In this document: piece by piece, positions 40,977-53,212 of the stretch | Layout of the letters: every line of letters starts with the position of its first letter | Numbering within the stretch: the first letter of the stretch is position 1 | Origin: Cryptomeria japonica | Taxonomy: Eukaryota; Streptophyta; Pinopsida; Cupressales; Cupressaceae | Assembly (NCBI RefSeq): GCF_030272615.1 | Contig: NC_081408.1 | Location: 611,637,673-611,701,672, forward strand | Reading direction: 5' to 3' | Length of the DNA: 64,000 bases | Position numbers and translations under genes: made by a program | Notes under the pieces: generated by a model | The model's database searches: none | Seen by the model: the letters and a program-made list of their open reading frames with translations, nothing else | Told to the model about the DNA's origin: nothing

Positions 40977-42108
40977 TGTTAGGCCCAATATGGAAAGCTA
41001 ATGTACTGAGAGGGGAGGGGTGAATCAGTACTCCAAAACCTTTCTTCAATAATAACCTTACTGTTATGCATAAATAGAATAGTGTAGTAACATAAAATTA
41101 AGTTAAAACAAACAGATAACAATCATACATGATTCACTCCATAACACATATATTTTGGTTACGTAGAAACACTTGGTTAGAGAGAAAAACTGCGGTGAGG
41201 ATGGCACCCACAACTTCACTATTGCAATAATAAAGAATGCTCGGTTAGAGCTACATTTAGCTATTTTTGATAGCTTACCCTATTAGGAGTAACAAGATCT
41301 GTTAGATCTACCTTGCTAAAGGATTTTACAACATTTATTCTGAATGTTGCACCTGGTTAGAGGCTTTACAATTTATAGACTTGGTTAGAGTCTTTTACCC
41401 TGTTAGAGGTTTTTCTTTCAACTTCACAATATTACAATAAAATCATTACAAACATCTACAACTTTACATCCAATATGTTATAGAAGATTCTATGTGCCTA
41501 GAATAAGATTACTTTGCTTATAGCATACCTCGGTAACCCATATAGTAACTCGGTATACCCTTTTGTTTACTCTATTCTTTGACTGTTCTCTAAAAATATT
41601 CTCGATGACCTCTGTGTCTTTGTAACAATCTTCCTTCATGCATACATACACTTTAATAATGTTGTATATATAGATCTCTTAAAACAGTGATTCAATTCAT
41701 TACTTTGATCTTACAAACAAGATTCCTCGAATGAATAACTAAACAAAATATTTCATTGGTTAGATTGACCTCACAATCATACACAATCTTCTAGCGCAAT
41801 TTAGATGTGCCTCGATCTTGTAACATGTTTTCATATGCATGTCCAGGTTCAATGTATCTGGTAACACGTTTCACTCGGTGAATATCAACTCGGTGTGTTA
41901 ACTTTACTGCTCGGTAGCCATAAAATGATACTCGATAGACAACTCGGTGTATATTGCATTCTATGACTGCTTTCTTCTGTAACCGACTAGATTGTGCATA
42001 TGGACTTCTTTATTTATACCGACTACATGATTCGATAGTGCTAACTGACTAGAATGTATAGTATTGCTTTTAATATAAAAACTAATGGCAACTTAATAAG
42101 TAGTAACA
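40977..42108 (-). repeat. E2 3' LTR, copy 2
   Basis: 1132 bp, same ends and same left flank as copy 1. It lacks a short CAATTTCCAATGTAAGAACGG stretch that copy 1 has near 37541. Confidence 0.9.
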
Positions 42109-45100
42109 ATCTCCCCTTTTGACATTAGTTGAGATGTTTGACAAAAACTACTTTCAAAGTCATAACTCAAAAATCTATATACTTTGCAAAATGACTATAA
42201 TGACTATACTTGACAATATATACAATAGTCAATGAAATAGTATATGCAGATATACTCCCCTTATCATTATTCTATATATTACTCAGATTTTGCATGCTGC
42301 TCAGTTCTATTCTGTGCTTGTGTGCTCTGCTTGCTCTGCATGCTCTGCTCGATATACTCCCCTGTATACAATACTCAAAATTGTATTACCAAAACTGTAT
42401 CACTCACCAAATATATAACTCTCCTTATGTAGTATTACTCCCCTTTCTTTGACAAACATGAAAAACTTAATTTCCATCTGGGGGCAGTAACTAATCAAAA
42501 ATATATTTATACTTGTTTTGGGTGTCGGTGAGTGCGACTACAAGTGCATCCTTTACACTTTTTGTTAAAGAATTTTGGGCTTGAATATCAGCCAATAGTG
42601 ATATTAAGCCATCAAGAGTGTTTCCCTCTTGTGTAGTAGATAGGTGTGTAGCTCGATTAATCTGCTCTTGAATTGATGAAAGATGTGGAAGAAATAATGT
42701 CTGGAGGGTCATTATATCCATCCTGATCTTATGCAATGAATTTGACAAGCTTTACTTTTCCTATAGTGAGAGCTTTTTGTACCTCTTCTATCATCTTTGC
42801 AGTAAGCTCTTTATCTTTTAGCTTGCTCAAGTACTCAGATGCATCAACTCTAGATGTTTCTATTTGAGTAAGGAGTTCATCTAGTTGAATGTGGATGGCT
42901 GCATCAGTTGACACTGTTGCTGAAGGTAGAATGTCTATTAGTAGTGTCTTTTCCTTCTGTAGTACTTTATTCTACTTTTGAATGGCCAATTGTTTTTCTT
43001 GTTCGGCCTTTGCTTTGCATAGTTCACCAAAATCAATAAGTACTTGCCCTTTTAATTTTGAGATATCCACATTGGGCAACACTATCAGTTTAGTTAAATC
43101 AACTTTTAAACTATGCTTTCTCACCTTCTTCTCTTTACCTTTGGTCGGTTGTACTAAGACAAGTGCTTGTGATGCTTGCTGACCCTCGATAGCTTACTCA
43201 GTAGATGCAACACTTTGGTCGGTTCCTGTAGCTGTTGTGGTGTCCTTGGGTGTCTCGGTACTAGGAGTTTCAGCTGTAACATTTTCAATGCTTGACGATG
43301 CTTGAGACGTCTGATCTTTAGTTGTATCTTCTACTGCTTCAGACTTGTGACCTTCGGTGCCTTGATCTGTATCCTTAGGAGCTTCGGTAGAGATTGGTGG
43401 CTTGACCGGTGGATAAGGCTGAACTTGTTCTAAGATAGATTCACTAGATACAAGTTTTGCATAGGTAGTGCCTTCTATCATTTCCTGCTCTGGTGCTTCT
43501 GCATCCATGACATCTTCATCGATTTGAATAGTGTCAGCCGGGTCTTGCTTGGTTGCATCAGGACCTTGCTTGGTGACATCAGGATCTTGTTCGGTGACAT
43601 CAACAATTTCAATTTGAGATTGTTCACCGACATCCTTTAGTTTGAAGATTTCCTACCACTTATCTTTTGTCTCATTTTCTACATCAATGTATAGCCCATT
43701 CATCAATTTTAAGGCTCTCTTTTTGACAAGATATTTAGAATTGTATGTTGTCAAATGCTCCTTAATTTCTGCTACAGACATATCAGGAAATAGATGGACT
43801 AGACTTCTTTCTCTTATTTGTTTCTTTGGGTCCATTGCATATTTCCATCTGTTATCAATATGTAAGTATAATTCACTCAGAAGTGACTTTACCATTTCTA
43901 ATGGAGCTAGCTGAAACTTTAGAAGTGTGCAGATGATAGCTTCTTCAATTTGTTGCTTCTCATCATTATTCCTAGTCTCATACTTGACATATCTAAATCC
44001 TGCAAATCCACCATATTCTTTAAGATTGGCACAAAAGTTTTCAACACTATGAATATTTACCTTGCATTTTACATTTTGAAATTTGTTTGCATCATCGGAT
44101 TCTATATCACTAGACTCTTTTGCCAGAATGAGTCTCCGAGTAGATTTCTTGTAGGTCTTGGTTACCTTAGGTATAGTAACACTCTTTTGTTTCTTACTCG
44201 GTGATGCAGCTGATGCTCTAGTGTTAGGTCTCTTTGTTGGTGGAGTCGGTAGGGTCTTTGAAATGTCCTATTTCATTCTTTTCAAAACTTTACCCTTAAG
44301 CAACTTGGTACTTAATGTTATTGCTGCCTCTTGAGCTTTTGATTCCTCTTTGGTAATGGCAAGAGTGCCTTTGACAAGTGTAGAGGAGGATTCTTCTCCG
44401 AATTTCTCAGATAAAACCTTTATCATCTTTGTAGCCTTTCTTGTAGCCTTGGGTACTACAATGCTCATTTTTACTTTTTCTTTCACCTCTTCATAAGTTC
44501 CATATCTTAGTTTGGTAGCATGCCTTGGCAATGAAATACAGGCATCAATTTTCTATTGTGTGATATCATAGTCAATCTCATAACCCATTGGTGGCAATGA
44601 TTGAGTCCTTGGTTCAACAACATTCATTTAACAGTAATCGGTGTCTACCTCAAAACATATATCATCCTTATATTTCTCTACCAGCTGTGGTGTAATCCGA
44701 TACTTGTTGTGCATCTTCTCTTGAAATTTGCTAAAATAGTCATCCATGATATCATTAAAGTTATCTCCCAATTTCTTAATAAAATCATTGATTTGATGGG
44801 TGATAGGTTGGTGTGGCTCCCAAACTACTTTACCGACTGAGGGAAAGAACTTCTCAAATTAGAAAAACATGCATACAAGAAGTGAACCAAACTTTAGTGT
44901 GTTTGCCGAGTTGTTCTTCTTTGGCTTCCTTATTGTGTTCAGTTTCTCAAACAAGTTTTTCAGTAGCACTTCACATAAATCTACTTTCATTCCCTTTTTC
45001 CCTATTTTATAGGCTAAGTCAACTACGGCACATGGTACACTATTTTCCCTTGCTGTTTGGAAGAAACAGTAACCAATTACTCTAATTGCAAACTTAAGTT

Positions 45101-45629
45101 CTGCATCAGTGACATTGTTCAATTTCAGTGCTTGGTAATCAGATTCTACTCCAGTTAAACTGATTAACTCCTTCTGTGATATCATTTTCTGTGCTCGTGC
45201 ATGATCATAGATAGGATACCCGATGATCACATGAATGATTTCCTTGGTGATTTTGAATGGTTTCTCCTCTAGCCACATAAAATCATCATGAACTCTGCTT
45301 AAAACAAACTTAACCCACTAGGGTTTGAACACACGGGGATAGGCTAGGGCTTCAGTTAATCCCTTGATTTTGATATGCTCATACTTTCTATCCATTTTGC
45401 CATCGGTATAAATTTCATCATATGTGTCACTAATCTCAACATGACTGAGTTCTTCAACATTGCATTTGGTGAAGAATCTAACATCTTCAACTAACAAGAC
45501 TTGATTTGGGATGAGTGAAAATGTAGTTTTGTCATGCGGTTCAGAGGCAACTTTAGGAGTCAAAGAGTACTTCAGCGAGGGCTTCTCCACATTCTTGAAA
45601 ACTGCAGGATCTTGGATCTTGGGCACCAT
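42109..45629 (-). pseudogene. E2 ORF2 (most complete copy)
   Basis: Probable start is ATG at 45629 (MVPKIQDPAVFKNVEK). ORF pieces 45719-45318, 45278-44859, 44531-44268, 43895-43653, 43508-43194 and 42914-42729 share one frame, so only stop codons separate them, giving about 1,000 codons. N-terminal half: TKCNVEELSHVEI, FMWLEEKPFKITKEII, NVTDAELKFAIRVIGYCFF and LCEVLLKNLFEKLNTIRK, shared with F ORF2. C-terminal half: Lys/Ser-rich, acidic, then coiled coil. A ~230-bp deletion near 42735 shifts the last part. No polymerase, protease or integrase motif. Function unknown; conservation across F, E1, E2 and F2 suggests it matters to the elements. The first ~360 bp after the LTR is untranslated. Confidence 0.72.
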
Positions 45630-45729
45630 TATAGATTTCAGGTAAAAACTTAGCAAACTATCCTTAGGGTTTGATGGTTTACAAATGATTGACACTTCAC
45701 ACTCGGTAGATATTAGCAATTTGACAAGA

Positions 45730-46175
45730 TCGGAAACCAGTTTAACAATGTGATGAGATTTGATGTAAATACCTTAAAATTCACTCTGAATGAAGTTTGA
45801 TCGCCTTGATTTGCTTTGCTCTTCTCTCTTGAAAACTTGGTGAATGAAAATGACCGTGAATATACCTTTAAGTACACACAATACCTTATTGGGCTCCATG
45901 TGAGTTAGGTCAAAACATTAAATGCACTCGGTTCACCTTTAACTGATTTACTCCCTTTTTTTTGTTTTAACCGAGTAACCAAATTTCCTTCATTTACTGA
46001 CTTGATAGGCTTCCTGTATACACTGACTTGACAGGTTTCCTATAAAGTACTTTTGATAGAATTTCAAACTTACTAATGCATCTTAACTATGCAGATTTTG
46101 AATTTTGTACATAATAGAATAGGAATTGTAATGATTTAACCTTTAGAGAATGCAGTCCCTTCATACCTTTTCTGA
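45730..46175 (-). other. Intergenic region between ORF1 and ORF2 of E2
   Basis: No ORF. Contains near-repeats ACTGACTTGACAGG and ACTGACTTGATAGG (45998-46035). The matching region of E1 is about 50010-50570. Confidence 0.6.
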
Positions 46176-47576
46176 TTAATTTGGAATAGGTGCACCTAAC
46201 TCGGTAGGTAAGGTGCTTTCTTCATCTGACATGATTTCTTTGTTTTTCCAAATCATCTTAAATTTCTTTTTTATCTCTTCAGTGTCTCTTCTAGGTTGAT
46301 CTCTATAATCTTTAGCTAAATGTCCAACTTTGTGACAATGAAAACATGCCATACCAGGATTTCTCCATGATCTTTGGTTGTTCATTCCAAACCTTATAAA
46401 ATTGATGGCACTAATATGTCCATATCTTCCACAACATTCACACCATATCCTTATATTGTAATCCCATGGTACTACTGCATATTGTCGATAAGGATTTGTG
46501 TGAGTTCGGTAACCTCTAGTGTTTGCTCGGTGTGCAGACCACATAAAGTTATTTTTCTTAAGCCATCACTTCTCGGTACTATTTCCATATCTATTGCAGT
46601 TTCTACAAAACCCTTTGAATTTTGCCTTCTGATAGTTGTTAACAGACTTTGTAATACTTTGATTAGATGTGTGACCATATTTATTGCAATTGTAACAATA
46701 TCCATTGGGCTTAGTGATATCCGATTGCTTACCTTTTCTAATCAGGCATATGTTGGTAGTATGACCTTGATTTCCACAGTAGTAGCAAATAGGCTTCTTC
46801 CTTTTGATGTTATTCCTGTTTCCAGCTTGCTTTGATGATTCTCCTCTCTCGGTAGTATGAATTACTTTCTCGGTTGATTCTTTTCCCTTGTAATCGAGTC
46901 CTGCATCTTTGTTGGGTCTTCTTGTATTCAGTTGCTCATCCAACATCTTTGATGCATCATAACTCTTATTCAATGTTTCTTTGGATTTCTTCTCTATTTC
47001 AAGTTCATCAGTCAACCTTGATACTTTAAGTTTTAATGCTTGATTTTCATCATTCTTTAGAATTGCTTCATGATGTGCATAACCTAGTTGATCTGTCATA
47101 TTTTGTTGAATCCCAATTAACCTTATGATTTCATCATTCTTTTCAGATACTAAGACTTCAAGTTGTTGTTTCTCTCTCTGTAGATCTCTTTCTTTATCCT
47201 TTGTTGTCCTCAATGCATCTAGATTTTCAGTCATGTATGTATTGAAATGTTCATGTTCTCTTTTCATTTCTTTTAGTTGATCAGCCAATGCTTTGTTCTT
47301 TTCTTTCAATACTCCAATCATTTCTTCAGTTTCTTTAGATATACTATTCTCAGATGATGTCTCAATTTGTTCCACTAACTCTTGAGAATCTTGCAAGTCA
47401 TCAGATAATCTTCTTCTTACTTTCAGAGATTTTTGCATTTGCCTTTGCATGTCTGTAATCACTTGATTTGCATGATCCAGCTCTTCTTGCAGATACAAAA
47501 TCCTCTGAGATTGTTTATAGCCTTCCATTGATAAGATCTTTCTCTTTTGGTAGTTAAACCCTTTTCCAAGATTCAA
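46176..47576 (-). pseudogene. E2 ORF1: coiled-coil protein with five CCHC-type zinc knuckles (gag-like)
   Basis: Two ORFs in one frame (47576-46566 and 46544-46176) are separated by one stop near 46566. The start is ATG at 47576 or at 47528 (MEGYKQSQRI). About 270 residues of coiled coil (LYLQEELDHANQVITDM onward) lead into a series of knuckles: CYYCGNQGHTTNIC, CYNCNKYGHTSNQS (last Cys lost), CRNCNRYGNSTEK (altered), CECCGRYGHISA (altered) and CFHCHKVGHLAKDY. E1 keeps cleaner versions of several. The coding start lies right after the PBS. CCHC arrays bind nucleic acid, so a gag/nucleocapsid role is inferred. Confidence 0.78.
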
Positions 47577-47589
47577 GCTCTAATACCAA
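47577..47589 (-). other. Primer-binding site of E2
   Basis: Minus strand TTGGTATTAGAGC, one change from the initiator tRNA-Met type TGGTATCAGAGC, next to the 5' LTR. Confidence 0.78.
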
Positions 47590-47590
47590 T

Positions 47591-48734
47591 TATTAGGCCC
47601 AATATGGAAAGCTAATGTACTGAGAGGGGAGGGGTGAATCAATACTCCAAAACCTTTCTTCAATAATAACCTTACTGTTATGCATAAATAGAATAGTGCA
47701 GTAACATAAAATAAAGTTAAAACAAATAGATAACAATCATACATGATTCACTCCATAACACATATTTTGGTTATGTAGAAACTCTTGGTTAGAGAGAAAA
47801 ACTGTGGTGGGGATGGCACCCACAACTTCACTACTACAATAATAAAGAATGCTCGGTTAGAGCTACATTTAGCTATTTCTGATAGCTTCCCTATTAGGAG
47901 TAACAAGATCTGTTAGATCTACCTTGCTAAAGGATTTTACAACATTTATTCTGAATGCCGCACTTGGTTAGAGGCTTTACAATTTATAGACTTGGTTAGA
48001 GTCTTTTACCTTGTTAGAGGTTTTTCTTTCAACTTCACAATATTACAATAAAATCATTACAAACATCTACAACTTTACATCTGAAATGTTATAGCAGATT
48101 CTATGTGCTCAAAATAAGATTACCTTGCTTATAGCATACCTCGGTAACCCATATAGTAACTCGGTAAATCCTTCTGTTTACTCTGTACTTTGACTATTCT
48201 TTGAAAATCTTCTTGGTGACCTTTGTGTCTCTGTAACAGTCTTCCTTCATGCATACATACACTTTAATAATGCTGTATATATAGATCTCTTAAAATGGTG
48301 ATTCAATTCATTGCTTCGATCTTACAAACAAGATTCCTTGAATGAATAACTAAAAAAAATATTTCATTGGTTAGATTGACCTTGCAATCATACACAATCT
48401 TCCACTGCAATTTCCAATGTAATAACGGTTAGATGTGCCTTGATCTTGTAACATGTTTTCATATGCATGTTTAGGTTCAATGTATCTAGTAACATGTTTC
48501 ACTCGGTGAATATCAACTCAGTGTGTTAACTTTACTATTCGGTAGCCATAAAAAGATACTCAATAGACAGCTCGATGTGTACTACGTTCTGTGACTACTT
48601 TCTTCTATAACCGACTAGACTGTGCATACCGACTTCTCTGTTTATACCGATTGCATGATTCGGTAGTGCTAACTGACTAGAATGTATAGTATGACTTTGA
48701 ATATAAAAACTAATGGCATTGATAAGTTGTAACA
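47591..48734 (-). repeat. 5' LTR of E2
   Basis: 1144 bp. It starts TATTAGGCCC, so the terminal TG is mutated to TA, and ends GTTGTAACA. A TATATATAG box on the plus strand at 48275-48283 reads as TATA on the minus strand too and would serve as the E2 promoter. Confidence 0.88.
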
Positions 48735-50005
48735 AATAGTATGCCCTTGACAAGTGTGGAGGAAGAACCTTCTCCAAATTTCTCTGATAGTGCCTTGATC
48801 ATCTTTGTTGCTTTTCTTATAGCTTTGGGTACTACAATGCTCATTTTTACTTTTTCCTTCACTTCTTCATATGTTCCATACCTCAACTCAGTAGCATGCC
48901 TTGGTAATGTAAGAAAGGCATCTATCTGATGTTGTGTGATGTCAAAGTCAACCTCATAACCCATAGGTGGCAAAGATTAAGTTCTTGGTTCCACAACATT
49001 CACATAATAGTAATCAATGTCTACTTTAAAACATATGTCATCTTTGTATTTTTCCACTAGTTGGGGTGGAATTCTATACCTATTATGCATCTTCTCTTGA
49101 AACTTGCTGAAATAATCATCCATAATATCATTGAAGTTGTCACCTAGACGTTTGATAAAGTCATTGATTTGATGGGTGACTGGTCGGTGTAGCTCCTAGA
49201 CTACTTTATCGACTGTTGGAAAGAATTTTTCTAAATAGAAAAACATGCATACTAATAGTGATCCAAACTTTAGAGTATTGGTCGAGTTGTTCTTCTTCGG
49301 CTTCCTAATGGTGTTCAGATTCTCAAACAGGTTTTTCAGCAATACTTCACAAAGATCAATTTTCATTCCCTTTTTCTTAATTTTGTATGCTAAGTCGACT
49401 GCTGCATAGGGTACACTGTTTTCCCTTGCTGATTGGAAGAAACAATAACCTATCACTCTAATAGAAAACTTTAGCTCTGCATCGGTTACATTATTCATTT
49501 TCAATCCTCTACAATCGGATTCCACTCCGGTTAAGGTGATCTATTCCTTTTGTGATATCATCTTCTGAGCTCGGGCATGATCATAAATAGGGTAATCAAT
49601 GATCAAATGAATGATTTCCTTGGTGATTTTGAATGGTTGCTCCTCTAACCACATGAAATCATCGTGAACTCTTCTTAGAACAAACTTGACCAACTAGGGT
49701 TTGAAGACATGGGGATAGGTTATGGCTTTAGTCAATCCCTTGATCTTAATGTGCTCATACTTGCTATCCAATTTCCCATTGGTGCACAATTCATCATAGG
49801 TGTCTTTGATTTCAACATGACCTAGTTCTTCAACTCAACATTTGGTGAAGAATCTGACATCCTCAACTAGTAAAAGTCCATCTGGGATGAGTGAAAATGC
49901 AGTTTTGTCATCTGGTTCGGATGCTACTTTGGGAGTTAGAGTGTATTTTAGTGAGGGCTTTTCAACATTCTTAACAACAACAGGTTCTTGGATCTTCGGT
50001 GCCAT
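48735..50005 (-). pseudogene. E1 ORF2, N-terminal part
   Basis: ATG at 50005 begins a sequence close to E2 ORF2 (VEKPSLKYTL..., FSLIPDGLLLVEDVRFFTK). ORFs 49525-49196 (NVTDAELKFSIRVIGYCFFQ) and 48973-48740 (RHATELRYGTYEEVKEKV) continue it until the E2 insertion point at 48739. Several stops. Confidence 0.72.
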
Positions 50006-50573
50006 TGTAGATTTGAAATAGAAATTATCAAAAGATCCTTAGGGTTTGAAAACTTTCAAATGACAGATGCTTTTCCTCTTAACAAATATGAAATGGAAAT
50101 CTTCAACAGATATGATCAGTAAACTAGCTTAACAATGCATTGAGATTGATGTAAATACCTTGAATTTCACTTTGGAGTAGGTTTGATCGCCTTAGATTCA
50201 CTTTTCTCTATTCTCTTGAAAACTTGGTGAGTAAAAATGATTGCGTAAATTCTTTAAGTACACAATATACCTTATCAAACTTCATGCGAGTTAGGTCAAA
50301 AATATTAAATGCACTCAGTTTCACTAAACTGATTTACTCTCCTTTTTCTGCTTTAACTGAGTAGCCAGATTTCCTTCATTTATCGACTAAACAGGCTTCT
50401 TGTAGTTACCGACTAGATAGGTTTCCTTTATAGTGCTTTTAAAAAGACTTTGATAGAATTTCAAACTTACTAATACATCTTAGCTATGCAGATTTTGACT
50501 TAAGTACATAATAAAGTAGGAACTGTTAAGATTTGACCTTTGAGAAAGTGCAGTCCCTTCATACCTTTACCGA

Positions 50574-51960
50574 TTAATTTAGAATAGGTGCACCTAACTC
50601 GATAGGTAAGGTGCTTTCTTCATTTGACACAATTTCCTTTTTTTTCCAAATCATCTGTAATTTGCCTTTTATTTCTTTAGTGTCTCCTCTAGGTTGATCT
50701 TTGCAATCTCCAGCCAAGTGTCCAACTTTGTGACAATGAAAACATGCCATACCAGGATTTCTCCATGATCTTTGGTTGTTCATTCCAAACCTTATAAAGT
50801 AGTTGGCACTTATATGTCCATATCTTCCATAACATTCACACCATATCCTTGTATTGTAATGCCATGGTACTGCAACATATGGTCGGTTAAGTTCTCTATG
50901 AGTTCGGTAGCTTCTAGTATTTGCTCGGTGTGTAGACCACATATAGGTCTTTTTCTTAAACCAACACTTCTCATTACTATGTCCATATCTATTGTAGTTT
51001 TTACAAAACCCTTTGAATTTTGCCTTCTTATAATTGCTAGCAGACTTTGTCCTACATTGGTTAAATGTGTGACCATATTTATTGCAATTGTAACAATAAT
51101 CATTGGACTTAGTGACATTTGATTGCTTACCTTTTCTGATTTGGCATATGTTGGTAGTATGACCTTGATTTCCATAGTAGTTGCAAATAGGCTTTTTTCT
51201 TTTGATTTTCTTCTTGATTCCAGCTTGCTTTGATGATTCTCCTCTCTCAGTAGTATGAATTCCCTTCTTGGTAGAGTCTTTTCCTTTGTAATCGAGTCTT
51301 GCATCTTTGTTGGGTCTTCTTGTATTTAGTTTCTCATCCAACATCTTTTATGCTTCACTTCAGTGTTTCTTTGGATTTCTTCTCTATTTCAAGTTCATCG
51401 GTCAACCTTGATACTTCAAGTTTCAATGTTTGATTCTCATCATCTTTTAGATTTACTTCATGATGTGCATAACCTAGTTGATTTGATAGATTTTGTTGAA
51501 TCCCAATCAATCTTATGATTTCATCATTCTTTTCAGATACTAATGCTTCAAGTTGTTGTTTCTCTCTTTCTAGAGCTCTTACTTTATCCTCGACTGTCCT
51601 CAATGCATCAATATTTTCAATCATCTATGTGATGAAATGCTCATGTTCTTTTTTCATTGCTTTTAGTTGATCAGTCAGTGCTTTGTTCTTTTCTTTCAAC
51701 ACTTCAATCATTTTTTTAGTCTCTTCAGACATATTGTTCTCAGATGATGTCTCAATTTGTTCCACCAGCTCTTGAGAGTCCTACAAATCATGAGATAACC
51801 TTCTTCTAACTTTCAGAGACTTTTGCATTTGTCTTTGCATGTCTGCAATCACTTGATTAGCATGATCCAACTCTTCTTGTAGATATACAATTCTCCGAGA
51901 TTGTTTATAGCCTTCCATTGATAAGATCTTTCTCTTTAGGTTGTTAAACCCTTTTCCAAG
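50574..51960 (-). pseudogene. E1 ORF1: coiled-coil plus zinc knuckles (gag-like)
   Basis: ORF 51344-50574 holds the knuckle region: CNYYGNQGHTTNIC, CYNCNKYGHTFNQC, CKNYNRYGHSNEKC, CECYGRYGHISA and CFHCHKVGHLAGDC. ORF 51624-51355 and the tail of 52134-51781 hold the coiled coil (LVSEKNDEIIRLIGIQQN). A frame change near 51350 and two stops break the gene. Several knuckles have a Cys changed to Tyr, a decay pattern different from E2. Confidence 0.75.
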
Positions 51961-51966
51961 ATTGAA

Positions 51967-51979
51967 GCTGTGATACCAA
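51967..51979 (-). other. Primer-binding site of E1
   Basis: Minus strand TTGGTATCACAGC, one change from TGGTATCAGAGC. Confidence 0.78.
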
Positions 51980-51980
51980 T

Positions 51981-53207
51981 TGTTAGGCCCAATATGGAAA
52001 GCTAATGTACTGAGAGGGGAGGGGTGAATTAGTACTTCAAAACTTTTCTTCAACAATAGCTTTACAATTAAGCATAAACTGAATAGTGCAGTAACATAAT
52101 ATAATGCTAAAACAAATAAATAACAATCATACATGATTCACTTCATAACACATATATTTTGGTTATGCAGAAACTCTTGGTTAGAGAGAAAAACTGCGGT
52201 GGGGATGACACCCACAACTTCACTACTGCAATAATAAAGGTTGCTCAGTTAGAGCTACATGTTTAGCTATTTCTGATAGCTTACCCTGTTAGGAGTATCA
52301 AGATCTATTAGATCTACCTTGCTAAAGGATTTTACAACACTTATTCTAAATGTTGCACCTAGTTAGAGGCTTTACATTTTATAGACTTAGTTAGAGTCAT
52401 TTACCTTATTAGAGGTTTTTCCTACAAATCAAAATATTACAATGAAATCTTTATAAATTATCTACAACTTTACATTTGAAATGTTATAGCAGATTCTATG
52501 TGCTCAAAATAATATTACCTTGCTTATAGCATACCTCGGTAATCCATATATTAACTTGGTAAACCCTTCTGTTTACTCTGTTCCTTGACTGTTCTTTCAA
52601 ATCCTTCTCAGTGACCTCTATGTTTCTCTGTCAACTGTAACAGTCATAACACTCTATGATATCTCATGATTTTCCTTTTTGTATGTCTTGTTTTACACAC
52701 ACATGCACATATATACTTGCACACCTATCTTATCTTGAATTCATGTTGTATAAATAGATTTCTTATGTCCGTGATCTGGTCCATTCTTTGGTCTTACAAA
52801 CATGATTTCTTGAATGAATAACCATGCAAAATATTTCATTGGTTACATGACCTCAAAATCATACACAATCTTTAAGTGCAATTTCCAATGTGATAACAGT
52901 TACTTGTTCCTCGATCTTTGTAACACGTTTCCCATATATGTCCAAGTTCAGTGAATCTGGTAACACGTTTCACTTGATGTGTGTTCACTCGGTATATCAT
53001 TCTTGTTTCTCAGTAGACATAGAGTGTTACTCGATAGAGTGCTCGGTGTATACTACGCTCTGAGACTACTTTCTTCTATAACTGACTACACTGTGCTTAT
53101 TGACTGTTCTGTATTTACCGACTATAAGATTCGGTAGAAGTAACCGACTAGAATATATAGAATAACTTTGAACATAAGACTAATGGCAATCTTAGTAAGT
53201 AGTAACA
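51981..53207 (-). repeat. 5' LTR of E1
   Basis: 1227 bp, TGTTAGGCCC...AGTAGTAACA, next to the PBS. The TSD copy AATGT follows at 53208-53212. Confidence 0.9.
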
Positions 53208-53212
53208 AATGT

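Larger units (their letters stand above)
35587..43868. repeat. 4.26-kb segmental tandem duplication (units 35587-39842 and 39843-~43868)
   Basis: Each unit holds, in order: the tail of solo LTR S, a piece of E1 ORF2, the E2 3' LTR and E2 ORF2 C-terminal sequence. At 39840 sequence matching E2 near 43868 (ATATGTAAGTA) jumps to TTTGGCTCTAC, which matches 35587. Both E2-type LTRs (36722 and 40977) follow the same ...GGTGATTACTAG flank, which independent insertion does not explain. Unit 2 is ~230 bp shorter through a deletion near 42735. Units differ at a few percent of positions by eye, so the event is not recent. Confidence 0.82.
36722..48734 (-). mobile_element. Element E2: pol-less LTR retrotransposon nested in E1, enlarged by tandem duplication
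   Basis: 5' LTR 47591-48734, 3' LTR present twice (36722-37871 and 40977-42108) because of the duplication. TSD ACTAG before the LTR (36717-36721, repeated at 40972-40976) and AATAG after it (48735-48739), one mismatch. E1 ORF2 resumes after the right LTR (CCTTGACAAGTGTGGAGG). ORF1 is 47576-46176 and ORF2 about 45629-42470. Confidence 0.85.
32021..53207 (-). mobile_element. Element E1: pol-less LTR retrotransposon inserted in F ORF2
   Basis: 3' LTR 32021-33232, 5' LTR 51981-53207, TSD GATGT/AATGT, PBS beside the 5' LTR. Own interior: 33233-34960, 36027-36721 and 48735-51980. The rest is a solo LTR (34966-36026), E2 and its tandem duplication (36722-48734). In its own direction: LTR, PBS, ORF1 (gag-like), ORF2, PPT, LTR. 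No polymerase is visible. Confidence 0.88.
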
